Position numbers and translations under genes: made by a program. The notes under the pieces were generated by a model. That model saw only the letters and a list, made by a program, of their open reading frames with translations, was not told the DNA's origin and made no database searches. This document shows positions 1-8,794 of a DNA stretch of 64,000 nucleotides, piece by piece. Position 1 is the stretch's first letter. Each line of letters starts with the position of its first letter. The stretch spans positions 1,342,501-1,406,500 of the forward strand of contig NZ_CP012358.1 of assembly GCF_001267175.1 (NCBI RefSeq), written 5' to 3'. This DNA is from Thiopseudomonas alkaliphila (lineage in GTDB: Bacteria > Pseudomonadota > Gammaproteobacteria > Pseudomonadales > Pseudomonadaceae).

Positions 1-899
1 ATAGCGCTTTCGCCCACTTTCGCCACCGAACCTAGGGGTAATCCGGCAACTGCGCGTAGGTGGTTTTCAAACTGACTGCACTCAGCGCCTTCAATGGTCC
101 AGTGCCCCGAGTTATGAACGCGGGGCGCAATTTCATTGGCTTTAAGACCACCTTCCACTTCAAAGAACTCAAACGCTAACACCCCAACATAATCCAGAGC
201 ATCCAGCATGCGTTTGGCGTATTGCTCAGCTAATGCTTGCTGCGGATGATCAGTACTCGCCACCGATAAATACAGAATGCCATTGTGGTGCTCGTTATGG
301 ACCAGCGGATAGCAACGGGTTTCACCATCGCGGGCCCGCACAGCGATCAAAGACACTTCACCACTAAAATTGACAAAGCCCTCTAAAATACAGGGTACTT
401 CGCCTAACTCAGCAAAAGCTCCCACCACATCAGCGGCTTCACGGAGTACCTTTTGCCCTTTACCGTCATAACCTAAGGTGCGTGTTTTTAACACCGCAGG
501 CAAGCCAATTTGCGTCACTGCTTGCTCTAAATCAGCTTGGGATAACACATTAGCAAATTCGGTAGTAGGAATTTCCTGCTCTAAAAACAAAGACTTTTCA
601 AACCAACGATCGCGTGCAATACGCAATGCTTCAGCACTTGGGTAAACAGGTAAAAACTGCTCAAGATAGGCAACCGTCTCTGCAGGTACGCTCTCAAACT
701 CAAAGGTCACTAGATCAATAGATTCAGCCAACTCTTTCAGAGCAGCCTGATCACTGTAACCGGCAACGATATGCCGTCCTAAATTCGCTGCACAGGCATC
801 CTTTGCCGGATCTAAAAAACTAAAACTCATTCCCAGTGGAGTACCTGCTAAAGCCAGCATACGACCTAACTGTCCACCACCAATCACACCCACTTTCAT
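1..899 (-). CDS. purK: N5-carboxyaminoimidazole ribonucleotide synthetase PurK (3' end outside window)
   Basis: ATP-grasp enzyme that carboxylates AIR to N5-CAIR in de novo purine synthesis. The visible part is about 299 codons; the C-terminus runs off the left edge (the family is about 360 residues). The N-terminus reads MKVGVIGGGQLGRMLALAG, the typical PurK nucleotide-binding start, and later blocks include KTRTLGYDGKGQ (ATP-grasp lid) and a NEIAPRVHNSGHWT stretch typical of PurK. The ATG at 897-899 lies only two bases after the purE stop, so purE-purK form one leftward operon in which PurE acts directly after PurK. Assignment is firm; only the missing end is unknown. Confidence 0.95.
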   Translation of the reverse strand, partial: MKVGVIGGGQLGRMLALAGTPLGMSFSFLDPAKDACAANLGRHIVAGYSDQAALKELAESIDLVTFEFESVPAETVAYLEQFLPVYPSAEALRIARDRWFEKSLFLEQEIPTTEFANVLSQADLEQAVTQIGLPAVLKTRTLGYDGKGQKVLREAADVVGAFAELGEVPCILEGFVNFSGEVSLIAVRARDGETRCYPLVHNEHHNGILYLSVASTDHPQQALAEQYAKRMLDALDYVGVLAFEFFEVEGGLKANEIAPRVHNSGHWTIEGAECSQFENHLRAVAGLPLGSVAKVGESA

Positions 900-901
900 A
901 A

Positions 902-1393
902 TCAGGCCTCACGTGGATCGGGGTTAGCAAGCACTGTTTCCGTTTGCTCTAAACGGAATTTATTCAATGCCTCATGGTACTCAGGATAAGCCACACCTAA
1001 GATACTGGCAGCCATTAACGCAGCATTGACTGCGCCTGCTTTACCAATCGCCATCGTCCCAACCGGTACGCCACCTGGCATTTGCACAATCGATAGCAGT
1101 GAGTCAACGCCCGACAACATCGACGATTGCACCGGCACCCCTAATACTGGTAAATGTGTTTTTGACGCACACATACCAGGCAAGTGCGCAGCGCCACCTG
1201 CGCCCGCAATAATCACTTTTAAACCTTTATCGGCCGCCTGCTCTGCATAACTAAATAGCAGATCGGGTGTACGGTGTGCTGAAACTACTTGAACCTCATG
1301 GGGAATGCCTAATTGTTCTAGCATTTCCACTGTGTGACTCAAGGTGCTCCAGTCTGATTTGGAACCCATAATAACGCCAACCAATGCGCCCAT
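902..1393 (-). CDS. purE: N5-carboxyaminoimidazole ribonucleotide mutase PurE
   Basis: Class I PurE, which converts N5-CAIR to CAIR in purine synthesis. At 163 residues it has the normal length. The early [10 protein letters not shown] motif binds the substrate phosphate, and VSAHRTPD and [11 protein letters not shown] are the classic active-site loops, including the catalytic histidine of SAHRTP. The ATG is preceded by GAGG at 8 nt spacing. It is the first gene of the purE-purK pair. A hairpin at 1445-1466 separates it from the upstream mpl-ubiX operon. Confidence 0.97.
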   Translation of the reverse strand: MGALVGVIMGSKSDWSTLSHTVEMLEQLGIPHEVQVVSAHRTPDLLFSYAEQAADKGLKVIIAGAGGAAHLPGMCASKTHLPVLGVPVQSSMLSGVDSLLSIVQMPGGVPVGTMAIGKAGAVNAALMAASILGVAYPEYHEALNKFRLEQTETVLANPDPREA

Positions 1394-1444
1394 GGTCTAG
1401 CCTCTTTTTCTGTGCAAGCGCGAATCCGCGCGGTATAAACAACA

Positions 1445-1466
1445 AGCCACGCAGTTAAGCGTGGCT
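1445..1466 (-). terminator. Probable terminator of mpl-ubiX
   Basis: A perfect 8-bp stem (AGCCACGC / GCGTGGCT) with a 6-nt loop lies between the ubiX stop and purE. Leftward it is followed by TGTTGTTT, a weak U-tract, so termination may be partial. Confidence 0.45.
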
Positions 1467-1585
1467 AAAATGAATGTTTGTTTAAAAATCTGCTGGATAC
1501 ACTGCTCAAAACGTTCCGCTAAAAAACCAGCACATTTTTAAGGGTGAACAGTATACCTGATAATTTATTGTTTACGAAAAATCCG

Positions 1586-2218
1586 TTACTCCTGGGCCAC
1601 TCCTGAGTAGCCACTCCCCCACTGCTTGAGCAAAGTTTGTGGGATGCCCAGTAAATTCAGTACCCGCGCCACAATAAAATCAACCATATCATCCACTGAC
1701 TGTGGACGCTGATAAAAACCAGGGGACGCCGGTAAAATAACTGCGCCTAAATTTGATAATTTAAGCATGTGCTCAAGATGAATACTCGAGTATGGCGCCT
1801 CACGCGGCACAATAATTAGCTGCCGACGCTCTTTTAAGGTGACATCTGCGGCGCGCTCAATAAGGTTATTACAGGCACCACTGGCAATTGCCGAAAGAGT
1901 TCCGGTAGAACAAGGAATCACCACCATCGCCGCTGGTGCGCCGGAGCCAGAAGCCACGGGCGACATCCAGTCTTCTTTGCCAAACACCTTGATTTGACCT
2001 GGCTTTGCCCCCGTGTACTCAGTTAAAAAGGCTTGCATCGCTTGCGGCTTGGCCGGTAGCTGCACATCGGTTTCGGTCGCAAGTACCAACTGCGCTGCCT
2101 TGGAAATTAAAAAATACACCTCGCGCTGCTGCTCAACTAAGCATTGCAGTAAGCGTAAGCCATATTGCGCCCCAGAGGCGCCAGTCATGGCTAAGGTAAT
2201 ACGTTGCGGCCCACTCAT
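1586..2218 (-). CDS. ubiX: Flavin prenyltransferase UbiX
   Basis: Makes prenylated FMN, the cofactor of the UbiD decarboxylase in ubiquinone synthesis. It has 210 residues, the usual length. The N-terminal [15 protein letters not shown] block binds flavin; MSPVASGSG and [18 protein letters not shown] are UbiX signatures, and the RE-P-S arrangement appears in [12 protein letters not shown]. The start codon overlaps the mpl stop as ATGA, showing translational coupling. No ubiD is present in this window. The family is well separated from other flavoproteins. Confidence 0.95.
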   Translation of the reverse strand: MSGPQRITLAMTGASGAQYGLRLLQCLVEQQREVYFLISKAAQLVLATETDVQLPAKPQAMQAFLTEYTGAKPGQIKVFGKEDWMSPVASGSGAPAAMVVIPCSTGTLSAIASGACNNLIERAADVTLKERRQLIIVPREAPYSSIHLEHMLKLSNLGAVILPASPGFYQRPQSVDDMVDFIVARVLNLLGIPQTLLKQWGSGYSGVAQE

Positions 2219-3570
2219 GCTTCACCCAATGCTTTTAGCAATAACTGGTGCACTCCAGCAAAACCACCATTACTCATCACCACAATATGGGTATTGGGTT
2301 CGCTAGCCGTCACCACGGCATTAACCAGCTCAGACAAATTTTCGTGAACTTGGGTTGGATTAGTTGCATCGGCTACTGCACCAGCTAAATCCCAACCTAA
2401 ATTGGCTGGCGCATACCAAAACACCTCATCGGCTAACGCTGCCGAAGGCGCCAAGCCTTCTCGGTGTGCACCCAACTTCATGGAGTTAGAGCGCGGCTCA
2501 ATCACCGCAATAATTTTTGCCGCCCCCACTTGCTTACGCAAACCATCTAAAGTTAATTCGATCGCTGTCGGGTGATGGGCAAAGTCATCATAGACCGTGA
2601 CCTGCTTAACCGTACCTAGATTTTCCATGCGCCGCTTAACATTCTGGAACTCACTTAAGCCTTCAGCGCCCTGGGCAATGTCAATCCCAACATGACGCGC
2701 CGCGGCTAAAGCAGCCAAAGCATTGGCTACGTTATGTAGGCCAGTTAAGGCCCATCTCACTTCACCTTGCACTTTACCCTCAAGCAGCACTTCAAAATGA
2801 CTGCCATCTGCGGCTAATAAGTGCGCCTGCCACTGACCTTGCTCACCTGTGGTTTGCGTTGGTGTCCAACAGCCTTTGTCGATCACCCGCTGCAACGCAG
2901 TTTCTGCCTGTGGATAAATAATCAAACCTTGGCTTGGCACAGTGCGCACTACGTGGTGAAACTGCTTCTCAATATCCGCCAACGAGTCAAAAATATCGGC
3001 ATGGTCAAATTCCAGGTTGTTTAACACCAAAGTGCGGGGGCGGTAATGGACAAACTTGGAGCGCTTATCAAAAAAGGCGCTGTCATATTCATCGGCTTCC
3101 ACTACAAAGAAATCCGTCTCACCTAAACGCGCTGACACCCCAAAGTTTTGCGGCACACCGCCAATCAAAAAGCCCGGCTGCATGCCCGCCCACTCAAGTA
3201 ACCAAGCCAACATACTACTCGTGGTAGTTTTTCCATGAGTACCGGCTACGGCTAACACCCAGCGCCCATGCAACACATGGTCGGCCAGCCACTGTGGACC
3301 TGAGGTGTAAGGCAAACCTTTATCTAGCACATATTCAACCGCCGGATTACCCCGCGACATGGCATTACCAATGACCACTAAATCAGGGGCTGGCTGCAAA
3401 TGCTCCGGCAAATAACCTTGCTGCAACTCAATGCCTTGGGCCTCTAGTTGTGTGCTCATCGGTGGATACACATTGGCATCCGAACCGGTGACACGGTGTC
3501 CGAGCTGTTTCGCTAAAATCGCTAAAGAACCCATGAACGTGCCACAGATCCCAAGAATATGAATATGCAT
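2215..3570 (-). CDS. mpl: UDP-N-acetylmuramate:tripeptide ligase Mpl
   Basis: Peptidoglycan-recycling Mur ligase that attaches L-Ala-gamma-D-Glu-meso-DAP to UDP-MurNAc in the cytoplasm. Starting at the ATG at 3568-3570 gives 451 residues; this start has a GAGGTGG Shine-Dalgarno, while the upstream in-frame start adds 12 residues with no homology feel. Visible are the N-terminal [16 protein letters not shown]ossmann motif, the P-loop [11 protein letters not shown] (about residues 109-119), [13 protein letters not shown] and [12 protein letters not shown], all Mur-ligase motifs. Coupled to ubiX by ATGA overlap. amgK and murU elsewhere in the window belong to the same recycling theme. Confidence 0.95.
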   Translation of the reverse strand: MHIHILGICGTFMGSLAILAKQLGHRVTGSDANVYPPMSTQLEAQGIELQQGYLPEHLQPAPDLVVIGNAMSRGNPAVEYVLDKGLPYTSGPQWLADHVLHGRWVLAVAGTHGKTTTSSMLAWLLEWAGMQPGFLIGGVPQNFGVSARLGETDFFVVEADEYDSAFFDKRSKFVHYRPRTLVLNNLEFDHADIFDSLADIEKQFHHVVRTVPSQGLIIYPQAETALQRVIDKGCWTPTQTTGEQGQWQAHLLAADGSHFEVLLEGKVQGEVRWALTGLHNVANALAALAAARHVGIDIAQGAEGLSEFQNVKRRMENLGTVKQVTVYDDFAHHPTAIELTLDGLRKQVGAAKIIAVIEPRSNSMKLGAHREGLAPSAALADEVFWYAPANLGWDLAGAVADATNPTQVHENLSELVNAVVTASEPNTHIVVMSNGGFAGVHQLLLKALGEA

Positions 3571-3720
3571 AACCACCTCATTAATAACTCTGGCAAAGAT
3601 TACCACAAAGCAGCTGAAACAAGCCGCTTAAGCGTGGATTAAGGGCCGTGCTGTATTGCATATCTGCTAGTGATTAGGCAGGATGTGGACACTACTCCTA
3701 GCTGCATTAAGGGCGCTACC

Positions 3721-4170
3721 ATGAGAATAATTCAAGCCACCCTCGAACATTTAGACGTGCTCACCCCAATGTTTATTCGTTACCGTGAGCTATATGGCGC
3801 GATGCCATTAGTTGAAGAATCCAGGGCTTTTCTTGAGCAATGCCTAAGCACCCAACAAGCAGTGGCCTTTCTAGCATTTGATGAAGCCACTGACAAGCTG
3901 ATGGGCTTTAACCTGCTGTATTTAAGTCATTCGTCATTGTCACTGCGCCCAGTGTGGATTTTAAACGACATCTTTGTCTGCGAAGACTCGCGGCGTAAAC
4001 AAGTGGCCCGCCATTTAGTGATTCGCGCCAAAGAAGAAGCGATTAAAAACAATGCCGTAAGAATTCGAGTGGCTACCAACAGTGCCAATGAAACCACCCG
4101 CAAAATGTACGAGTCGCTAGGCTTTTATGAGAATCATCAACTAACCAACTATATCCTGGCGCTTGAGTGA
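3721..4170 (+). CDS. GNAT family N-acetyltransferase
   Basis: A 149-residue single-domain GNAT acetyltransferase whose substrate cannot be read from sequence. The beta4-alpha3 acetyl-CoA segment is seen as LNDIFVCEDSRRKQVARHL, where the usual R/Q-x-x-G-x-G/A loop is degenerate (RKQVAR). The C-terminal NSANETTRKMYESLGF is typical of the family and contains the usual Tyr. I start at the ATG beginning MRIIQATLEHL; an upstream in-frame start would add 17 residues with no support. It is divergent from mpl and followed by ppa with its own promoter. Confidence 0.85.
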   Translation: MRIIQATLEHLDVLTPMFIRYRELYGAMPLVEESRAFLEQCLSTQQAVAFLAFDEATDKLMGFNLLYLSHSSLSLRPVWILNDIFVCEDSRRKQVARHLVIRAKEEAIKNNAVRIRVATNSANETTRKMYESLGFYENHQLTNYILALE

Positions 4171-4194
4171 AGCATTGATTGCACACCCGCCCTG

Positions 4195-4222
4195 TTCAAG
4201 CTTTGTCGAAATAACCTATACT
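4195..4222 (+). promoter_or_regulatory. Candidate ppa promoter
   Basis: A TATACT -10 box at 4217-4222 with a weak -35 (TTCAAG, 16-bp spacer) lies about 30 bases before the ppa start. Confidence 0.35.
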
Positions 4223-4252
4223 TTACGCACGTTTAACTGTGGATAAATAATC

Positions 4253-4780
4253 ATGAGCTATAACAACATTCCTGCCGGAAAAGATTTACCTAACGATATT
4301 TATGTAGCAATCGAGATTCCAGCAAACTCATCGCCAATCAAGTACGAAATTGACACCGAACTCGACTGCTTAATGGTTGACCGCTTTATGGCAACCCCAA
4401 TGTTCTATCCTGCAAACTATGGCTTTATTCCTAACACCTTAGCCGATGATGGCGACGCTTTAGATGTGCTAGTTGTTACTCCTTACCCAGTAGCTCCTGG
4501 TTCGGTGATCCGCGCTCGTCCGGTTGGTGTTCTGCACATGACTGACGAAGCGGGTGGCGATGCCAAGCTGATTGCCGTACCACACGAAAAATTGACCCAA
4601 CTGTACAATGACGTACAGGAGTACACTGATTTGCCTGCCCTACTACTCGAGCAGATCAAACACTTCTTTGAAAATTACAAAGACTTAGAAAAAGGCAAAT
4701 GGGTAAAAGTTGAAGGCTGGGGCGATGCAGAAGCTGCCCGCGCCGAGATCACTAAAGCAGTGGCTGCTTTTAACAAGTAA
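4253..4780 (+). CDS. ppa: Inorganic pyrophosphatase Ppa
   Basis: Family I soluble pyrophosphatase, hydrolysing PPi released by biosynthetic reactions. It has 175 residues, as expected for the bacterial hexameric enzyme. The catalytic metal-binding motif DGDALD lies at residues 66-71 (Asp66, Asp68, Asp71), and [15 protein letters not shown] and [14 protein letters not shown] are further conserved blocks. It is monocistronic, bounded by its own promoter candidate and the strong hairpin at 4807-4836. Confidence 0.98.
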   Translation: MSYNNIPAGKDLPNDIYVAIEIPANSSPIKYEIDTELDCLMVDRFMATPMFYPANYGFIPNTLADDGDALDVLVVTPYPVAPGSVIRARPVGVLHMTDEAGGDAKLIAVPHEKLTQLYNDVQEYTDLPALLLEQIKHFFENYKDLEKGKWVKVEGWGDAEAARAEITKAVAAFNK

Positions 4781-4806
4781 GCACTAACGAAACTGCTTGA
4801 TCCCTT

Positions 4807-4836
4807 AAACAGCCGGCGCTCTTTTGCCGGCTGTTT
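4807..4836 (+). terminator. Terminator after ppa
   Basis: A perfect 11-bp stem AAACAGCCGGC / GCCGGCTGTTT with an 8-nt loop containing CTTTT. It lies 27 bases after the ppa stop. The T-rich 3' arm ends in GTTT. Confidence 0.8.
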
Positions 4837-4916
4837 GCATTTTAATGATCCGCCCCGCTTGGGTGTTAATTTAGACCTTAGCTAGCTCAAGGTCACTGCA
4901 TTAGCGAGATGTTGTT

Positions 4917-5162
4917 ATGGCCCGCAAAAAAGCCACTGCCTCTTTTGAAGAGTCACTTACCGAATTGACTGCTCTGGTAGAAAAAATTGAGCAAGGCGAT
5001 TTACCCCTAGATAAAGCACTGCAAGTGTTTGAACAAGGAGTTGTACTCACCCGCCAGTGCCAAACCGCCCTCGCCCAAGCCGAGCAAAAAGTTTCTATTT
5101 TATTAGCTGATAAAGATCAGTCACCCACTGAGCAACCTTTTGTAGCGGATGAAAAAGCATGA
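4917..5162 (+). CDS. xseB: Exodeoxyribonuclease VII small subunit
   Basis: Small subunit of the single-strand-specific exonuclease VII. It has 81 residues. The core [34 protein letters not shown] is the XseB helical hairpin (quoted blocks: [18 protein letters not shown] and ALQVFEQG). Its stop overlaps the ispA start as ATGA, so the two are translationally coupled, the arrangement usual in gammaproteobacteria. The large subunit xseA is not in the window. Confidence 0.95.
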   Translation: MARKKATASFEESLTELTALVEKIEQGDLPLDKALQVFEQGVVLTRQCQTALAQAEQKVSILLADKDQSPTEQPFVADEKA

Positions 5163-6052
5163 TTCAAGCCTATCAACAGCAGTGCCAAGCCTTAGTTGAT
5201 CAAGCACTCAAGCAACTACTAAGCACTGACAAGCCTGAGCTGACTCGGCTCTATGAAGCCATGCGCTACAGCGTGATGAATGGCGGTAAACGGGTTCGCC
5301 CACTCTTGGTTTACGCAGCCTGTGAAGCCTTAGGTGGCGAGCTGAGCACTGCCCATGGTGCTGCCTGCGCAGTAGAGCTCATTCACGCCTATTCGCTGGT
5401 GCATGATGACTTGCCTGCAATGGATAACGATGAACTGCGCCGCGGCTTACCTACCACCCATATTGCCTTTGATGAGGCTTACGCGATTTTAGCCGGCGAT
5501 GCCCTACAATCTTTGGCCTTTGCCGCCATTTGCAACCCTGAACTCTCACCACTTGAGAGCGATTTACGCTTAGCCATGACCCTTGAACTGGCTCAAGCAG
5601 CTGGCGCTGAAGGCATGGTCGGTGGACAAGCGATCGATTTAAGTGCAGTAGGCCAGCAACTGAACCAGTCCGCCTTAGAGAATATGCACCAACATAAAAC
5701 CGGCGCACTGATTGCGGCCAGCATTCGCTTAGGCGCTCTCGCCAGCAACCAAGCCAACCAGCACAACCTCGCTATTCTAGATCAATACGCTAAAGCGATT
5801 GGCCTAGCCTTTCAGGTTCAAGATGACATCTTAGATGTAACCAGCGACACCGAAACCCTAGGCAAGCCCCAAGGCAGTGATTTAGAACAGCACAAACCCA
5901 CCTACCCTAGCCTGATGGGATTGGAAACTGCTAAGCGCTATGCCCAAGAGCTACATCAGCAAGCAATCTCAGCCCTTGAGCAATTGCCAGAGCCGGAGCG
6001 TGCACAACCGCTGCGCTTAATTGCAGACTACATTGTGCAAAGAGCCAACTAA
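5159..6052 (+). CDS. ispA: Farnesyl diphosphate synthase IspA
   Basis: Condenses IPP with DMAPP/GPP to farnesyl diphosphate, the precursor of undecaprenyl phosphate and the ubiquinone tail. It has 297 residues. The first aspartate-rich motif is seen in [12 protein letters not shown] and the second in [15 protein letters not shown] near the N-terminus binds IPP. The gene is coupled to xseB. In Pseudomonas and Escherichia dxs usually follows; here a long inverted repeat and then oppositely oriented tRNA genes follow instead. Confidence 0.97.
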   Translation: MIQAYQQQCQALVDQALKQLLSTDKPELTRLYEAMRYSVMNGGKRVRPLLVYAACEALGGELSTAHGAACAVELIHAYSLVHDDLPAMDNDELRRGLPTTHIAFDEAYAILAGDALQSLAFAAICNPELSPLESDLRLAMTLELAQAAGAEGMVGGQAIDLSAVGQQLNQSALENMHQHKTGALIAASIRLGALASNQANQHNLAILDQYAKAIGLAFQVQDDILDVTSDTETLGKPQGSDLEQHKPTYPSLMGLETAKRYAQELHQQAISALEQLPEPERAQPLRLIADYIVQRAN

Positions 6053-6102
6053 GCGACAACACGCACTGGTTAGCAATCCCTTCAAGCCCAGGATGATTCT
6101 CA

Positions 6103-6136
6103 CTAAGCACTATTATTAACTTAATAAAGTGCTTAG
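6103..6136. repeat. Long near-perfect inverted repeat after ispA
   Basis: CTAAGCACT (6103-6111) pairs with AGTGCTTAG (6128-6136), and inside it TTATTAA pairs with TTAATAA, with one unpaired A and a one-base centre. This gives 16 paired bases per arm. No T-run follows on the + strand, so it is either an ispA mRNA 3' stabilising fold or a protein-binding site. Confidence 0.55.
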
Positions 6137-6163
6137 CTGATGGCTGACATAAATGACAGGCAT

Positions 6164-6192
6164 AAAAAAACGCCTAGCCTAAGCTAAGCGTT
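6164..6192 (-). terminator. Terminator of the tRNA operon
   Basis: On the minus strand a 10-bp stem (AACGCTTAGC / GCTAGGCGTT, one T-G pair) with a 4-nt loop is followed by seven T residues. It lies 7 bases after the tRNA-Lys CCA end. Confidence 0.85.
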
Positions 6193-6198
6193 GTTTTA

Positions 6199-6273
6199 TG
6201 GTGGGTCGTGTAGGGGTCGAACCTACGACCAATTGGTTAAAAGCCAACTGCTCTACCACTGAGCTAACGACCC
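6199..6273 (-). tRNA. tRNA-Lys (anticodon TTT)
   Basis: The minus strand folds as a cloverleaf: 7-bp acceptor stem GGGTCGT/ACGACCC, D-arm AGCTCAGTGGTAGAGC, anticodon loop CTTTTAA with TTT, and T-arm with GGTTCGACC. The CCA end is encoded. It is the last gene of the Asn-Pro-Lys operon. Confidence 0.95.
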
Positions 6274-6278
6274 AAAAA

Positions 6279-6355
6279 TGGTCGGGGTAGGGGGATTCGA
6301 ACTCCCGACATCCTGCTCCCAAAGCAGGCGCGCTACCGGACTGCGCTATACCCCG
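6279..6355 (-). tRNA. tRNA-Pro (anticodon TGG)
   Basis: Acceptor stem CGGGGTA/TACCCCG, anticodon stem CCTGC/GCAGG with loop TTTGGGA reading TGG, T-loop GTTCGAATC and encoded CCA. The 77-nt gene lies five bases upstream of tRNA-Lys, so it is processed from the same transcript. Confidence 0.95.
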
Positions 6356-6357
6356 AG

Positions 6358-6433
6358 TGGCTCCGCGACCTGGGCTCGAACCAGGGACCCAATGATTAAC
6401 AGTCATTTGCTCTGCCGACTGAGCTATCGCGGA
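6358..6433 (-). tRNA. tRNA-Asn (anticodon GTT)
   Basis: Acceptor stem TCCGCGA/TCGCGGA, D-arm AGCTCAGTCGGCAGAGC, anticodon loop CTGTTAA with GTT, T-arm GGTTCGAGCC and encoded CCA. It is the first gene of the leftward tRNA operon, two bases from tRNA-Pro. Confidence 0.95.
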
Positions 6434-6485
6434 ACTTCAATCTAGCTTTAGGTTGCTTTCGCTTCCTCCGTGCTAGTGGCGGTGT

Positions 6486-6513
6486 ATTTTATAGAGTTAA
6501 TTCTCTTTGTCAA
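6486..6513 (-). promoter_or_regulatory. tRNA operon promoter, proximal
   Basis: Leftward TTGACA (6508-6513), 16-bp spacer, TAAAAT (6486-6491), followed by a GC-rich discriminator ACACCGCC typical of stringently controlled stable-RNA promoters. It is about 50 bases before tRNA-Asn. Confidence 0.7.
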
Positions 6514-6591
6514 CCTTTATTTTAACTATTTAAATTTCTTTAAACTTTGCAAAATAGTGGCAAGCAAACTTGCTGTGCTGACAGGGCGCAT

Positions 6592-6620
6592 ATACTATTA
6601 ACACTACATTAACCTGTCAA
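6592..6620 (-). promoter_or_regulatory. Second leftward promoter upstream of the tRNA operon
   Basis: A perfect TTGACA (6615-6620), 17-bp spacer and TAGTAT (6592-6597) with a G/C-rich start region. The -35 lies in an inverted repeat (TGACAGG at 6579-6585, CCTGTCA at 6613-6619) flanking the promoter. It would read through 150 bases into tRNA-Asn. Confidence 0.5.
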
Positions 6621-6658
6621 GCTTTTATTTGTTTTTATTTGCTCCCACTGACTTACTA

Positions 6659-7030
6659 TCAAGCAAACCGGTTTTCTAAAAACTCAACAATTGCCTTGGA
6701 TTCATACAGCCAAGTCACTTCCCCAGTAGCAGAATCAAGCATCTTCAAGCAAGGTACCTGAATTTTACCGCCTTGCTGCTCTAGCTCTGCACGCGCCAGC
6801 GGATCATTTTTAGCATCTTTCAGCTCAATCGATACGTTTAACTCGTGCATTTTACGTCGCACCTTGACGCAAAAAGGACAAGCATGGAACTGATACAACT
6901 GGAAACCCTGTACTGCTTGATCCACTTGCTGCTGTTCAGCTGCAGAGCGTTGCTTCTTTTTCGGGCGCGTCACCCAATCAGCAAAAATAATGATTTGCCC
7001 CAACCCATTGCGTAATGCTTTAACTAACAT
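6659..7030 (-). CDS. Glutaredoxin-like protein with N-terminal extension
   Basis: Thioredoxin-fold glutaredoxin/GST-N-type protein of 123 residues. The dithiol active site is CPFC at residues 51-54, followed by VKVRRKMHEL; the cis-Pro loop is seen as KIQVPCLKM, and SKAIVEFLENRF is the C-terminal helix of the family. The first 40 residues form an extension with a hydrophobic stretch (LGQIIIFADWV), possibly a membrane-associated helix. The ATG at 7028-7030 has AAGGTGAGG upstream; an in-frame GTG nine bases before it has no ribosome site. Substrate unknown; likely glutathione-dependent disulfide reduction. Confidence 0.85.
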   Translation of the reverse strand: MLVKALRNGLGQIIIFADWVTRPKKKQRSAAEQQQVDQAVQGFQLYQFHACPFCVKVRRKMHELNVSIELKDAKNDPLARAELEQQGGKIQVPCLKMLDSATGEVTWLYESKAIVEFLENRFA

Positions 7031-7140
7031 CGACCTCACCTTACACTATTCGTTATTGTTAAACCCTAAGGAGGCGCGCAGTGTACCCTAACTAGGATTG
7101 ACTGCCACACCCCTAGCCTATATCGCCTTTTGAGTGAACC

Positions 7141-7362
7141 ATGCAACCTGCTGACTTAGAAAAACTTGTCACCCGCACTATGCCCTACGGCAAATACCAA
7201 GGTCGGCTGATTGCCGACTTACCTGGCCATTACCTTAACTGGTTTGCCCGCACTGGCTTTCCCAAAGGAGAAATTGGTGAACTATTACAGCTGATGCATG
7301 AGATTGATCATAACGGCCTCAGCAGCTTACTTATCCCGTTACGAGACAAAACGTACCGGTAA
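7141..7362 (+). CDS. DUF3820 family small protein
   Basis: A 73-residue protein of unknown function. The pattern MPYGKYQGRLIADLPGHYLNWF followed by an acidic helix ending EIGELLQLMHEI is the DUF3820 signature (PYGKY..G..I.DLP..YL.WF). Its last 24 bases overlap the end of dbpA on the other strand, so the two transcripts are convergent and share their 3' ends. No membrane segment or signal peptide. Biochemical role not established. Confidence 0.8.
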   Translation: MQPADLEKLVTRTMPYGKYQGRLIADLPGHYLNWFARTGFPKGEIGELLQLMHEIDHNGLSSLLIPLRDKTYR

Positions 7363-8721
7363 ATTGCGCCCTTTAATTTTTCCCTCTTGTAACCGTTGCA
7401 GAGCCTTACGCGCCACTGCACGTTCAACCGCCACATAGGCCTGATGATCAAACAGTGAAATTTTTCCCACCTGCGCTCCTGACAATCCGGCATCACCAGT
7501 TAAGGCTCCCAAAATATCACCTGGACGTAATTTATGTTTACGCCCTGCCCCAATATTTAAACACTGCATAGCGGGTGTGTAATCTTGGTAGCTTGGTTTT
7601 AAAGCTGCTAATGAATACCACGCTAACGGCTCACTCTGCTGGGCTTCAATCGCTGCTGCACGATACGCTTCTTTAGGCGTGACCAAGCTCACGGCAATGC
7701 CACTCGCCCCTGCCCGCCCAGTACGACCAATACGGTGGGTGTGCACTTCAGGATCTCGAGCCAACTCAACATTGAGCACCATTGGCAAATCATCAATATC
7801 TAAACCACGTGCTGCAACATCTGTTGCCACTAATACCCGCGTACAACGACTGCTAAACAGAGTTAAGACTTTATCGCGATCGCGTTGTTCTAAATCGCCA
7901 TGCAAGGCCACCGCAGCAATACCTTGTTGCTCAAGATGGGCGACCAACTCATTACACTGCTGTTTAGTTTGGCAAAATGCCACACAACTATCCGGAAGAT
8001 AATGCCGTAGCAGCTGCTCCACAGCCGTTAAGCGCTGCTCTGGCTGCACCTCGTAAAAGTATTGTTGAATCTGGCTAGCTTGATGCTGACTTTCAACCTT
8101 AATCGTCACCGGCTGACGCAAAAATTCTGCCGCAAGCTGCTGAATGCCCACGGGGTAAGTGGCTGAAAATAATAGGGTTTGGCGCTTACTTGGGGTGGCT
8201 TGGATAATTTCTTGCATAATGTCAAAAAAACCCATATCCAGCATCCGGTCAGCTTCATCAAGTACTAAGGTTTTTAAACCATTAAAGCTCACCGTACCTT
8301 TGCGCAGATGATCCTGAATGCGCCCCGGTGTGCCCACAATAATGTGCGCACCATGCTCCAACGAGCCCACCTGCGGACCAAAAGGGACACCACCACAGAG
8401 CGTTAAAATTTTAATATTATCCTGCGCTCTAGCTAAACGGCGTAGCTCTTTAGCCACTTGATCCGCCAGCTCACGAGTTGGGCACAATACCAACGCCTGA
8501 CAACCAAAATAACGTGGATTTAACTGCTGCAATACACCCAAACCAAAGGCTGCAGTTTTACCACTACCGGTTTTAGCCTGAGCAATAACATCTTGACCTT
8601 GCAAGATAGCAGGCAAACTGGCCTGCTGAATCGCTGTCATGGATTGATAGCCCAGCTGCTGAAGATTCTCCAGCATCGCGGGCGAAAGATTAAGAGTGGC
8701 AAATGCCGAAGATTGGGACAC
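7339..8721 (-). CDS. dbpA: ATP-dependent RNA helicase DbpA
   Basis: DEAD-box helicase that acts on the large ribosomal subunit during assembly, targeted by hairpin 92 of 23S rRNA. It has 460 residues. Motif I AKTGSGKT lies at 49-56, PTREL at 81-85, DEAD at 155-158 and SAT at 186-188; HRIGRTGRAG is motif VI. The C-terminal 70 residues contain the GRKHKLRPGDILGALTG block of the DbpA RNA-binding domain, which separates it from other DEAD-box proteins. The start is GTG with AGGT upstream. The 3' end overlaps the DUF3820 gene. Confidence 0.95.
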   Translation of the reverse strand: MSQSSAFATLNLSPAMLENLQQLGYQSMTAIQQASLPAILQGQDVIAQAKTGSGKTAAFGLGVLQQLNPRYFGCQALVLCPTRELADQVAKELRRLARAQDNIKILTLCGGVPFGPQVGSLEHGAHIIVGTPGRIQDHLRKGTVSFNGLKTLVLDEADRMLDMGFFDIMQEIIQATPSKRQTLLFSATYPVGIQQLAAEFLRQPVTIKVESQHQASQIQQYFYEVQPEQRLTAVEQLLRHYLPDSCVAFCQTKQQCNELVAHLEQQGIAAVALHGDLEQRDRDKVLTLFSSRCTRVLVATDVAARGLDIDDLPMVLNVELARDPEVHTHRIGRTGRAGASGIAVSLVTPKEAYRAAAIEAQQSEPLAWYSLAALKPSYQDYTPAMQCLNIGAGRKHKLRPGDILGALTGDAGLSGAQVGKISLFDHQAYVAVERAVARKALQRLQEGKIKGRNLPVRFVS

Positions 8722-8759
8722 AAGTTTACCTATTAGATAAAGTATTTATTTAGCTTAAC

Positions 8760-8782
8760 GCTGCTAGCTTTCTACTAGCAGC
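8760..8782 (-). terminator. Hairpin after epmB
   Basis: A perfect 8-bp stem GCTGCTAG / CTAGCAGC with a 7-nt loop lies 12 bases beyond the epmB stop. No T-run follows leftward, so it may be a weak or factor-assisted terminator before dbpA. Confidence 0.4.
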
Positions 8783-8794
8783 AACTAAACTGGA

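Noticed and set aside
6199..6273. Integration site for a mobile element at tRNA-Lys
   Set aside because: The tRNA 3' end is intact, followed at once by its terminator; there is no integrase or direct repeat of the tRNA end nearby.
6179..6406. 75-codon open frame across the tRNA genes
   Set aside because: It runs through three tRNA genes and encodes only tRNA sequence read as protein.
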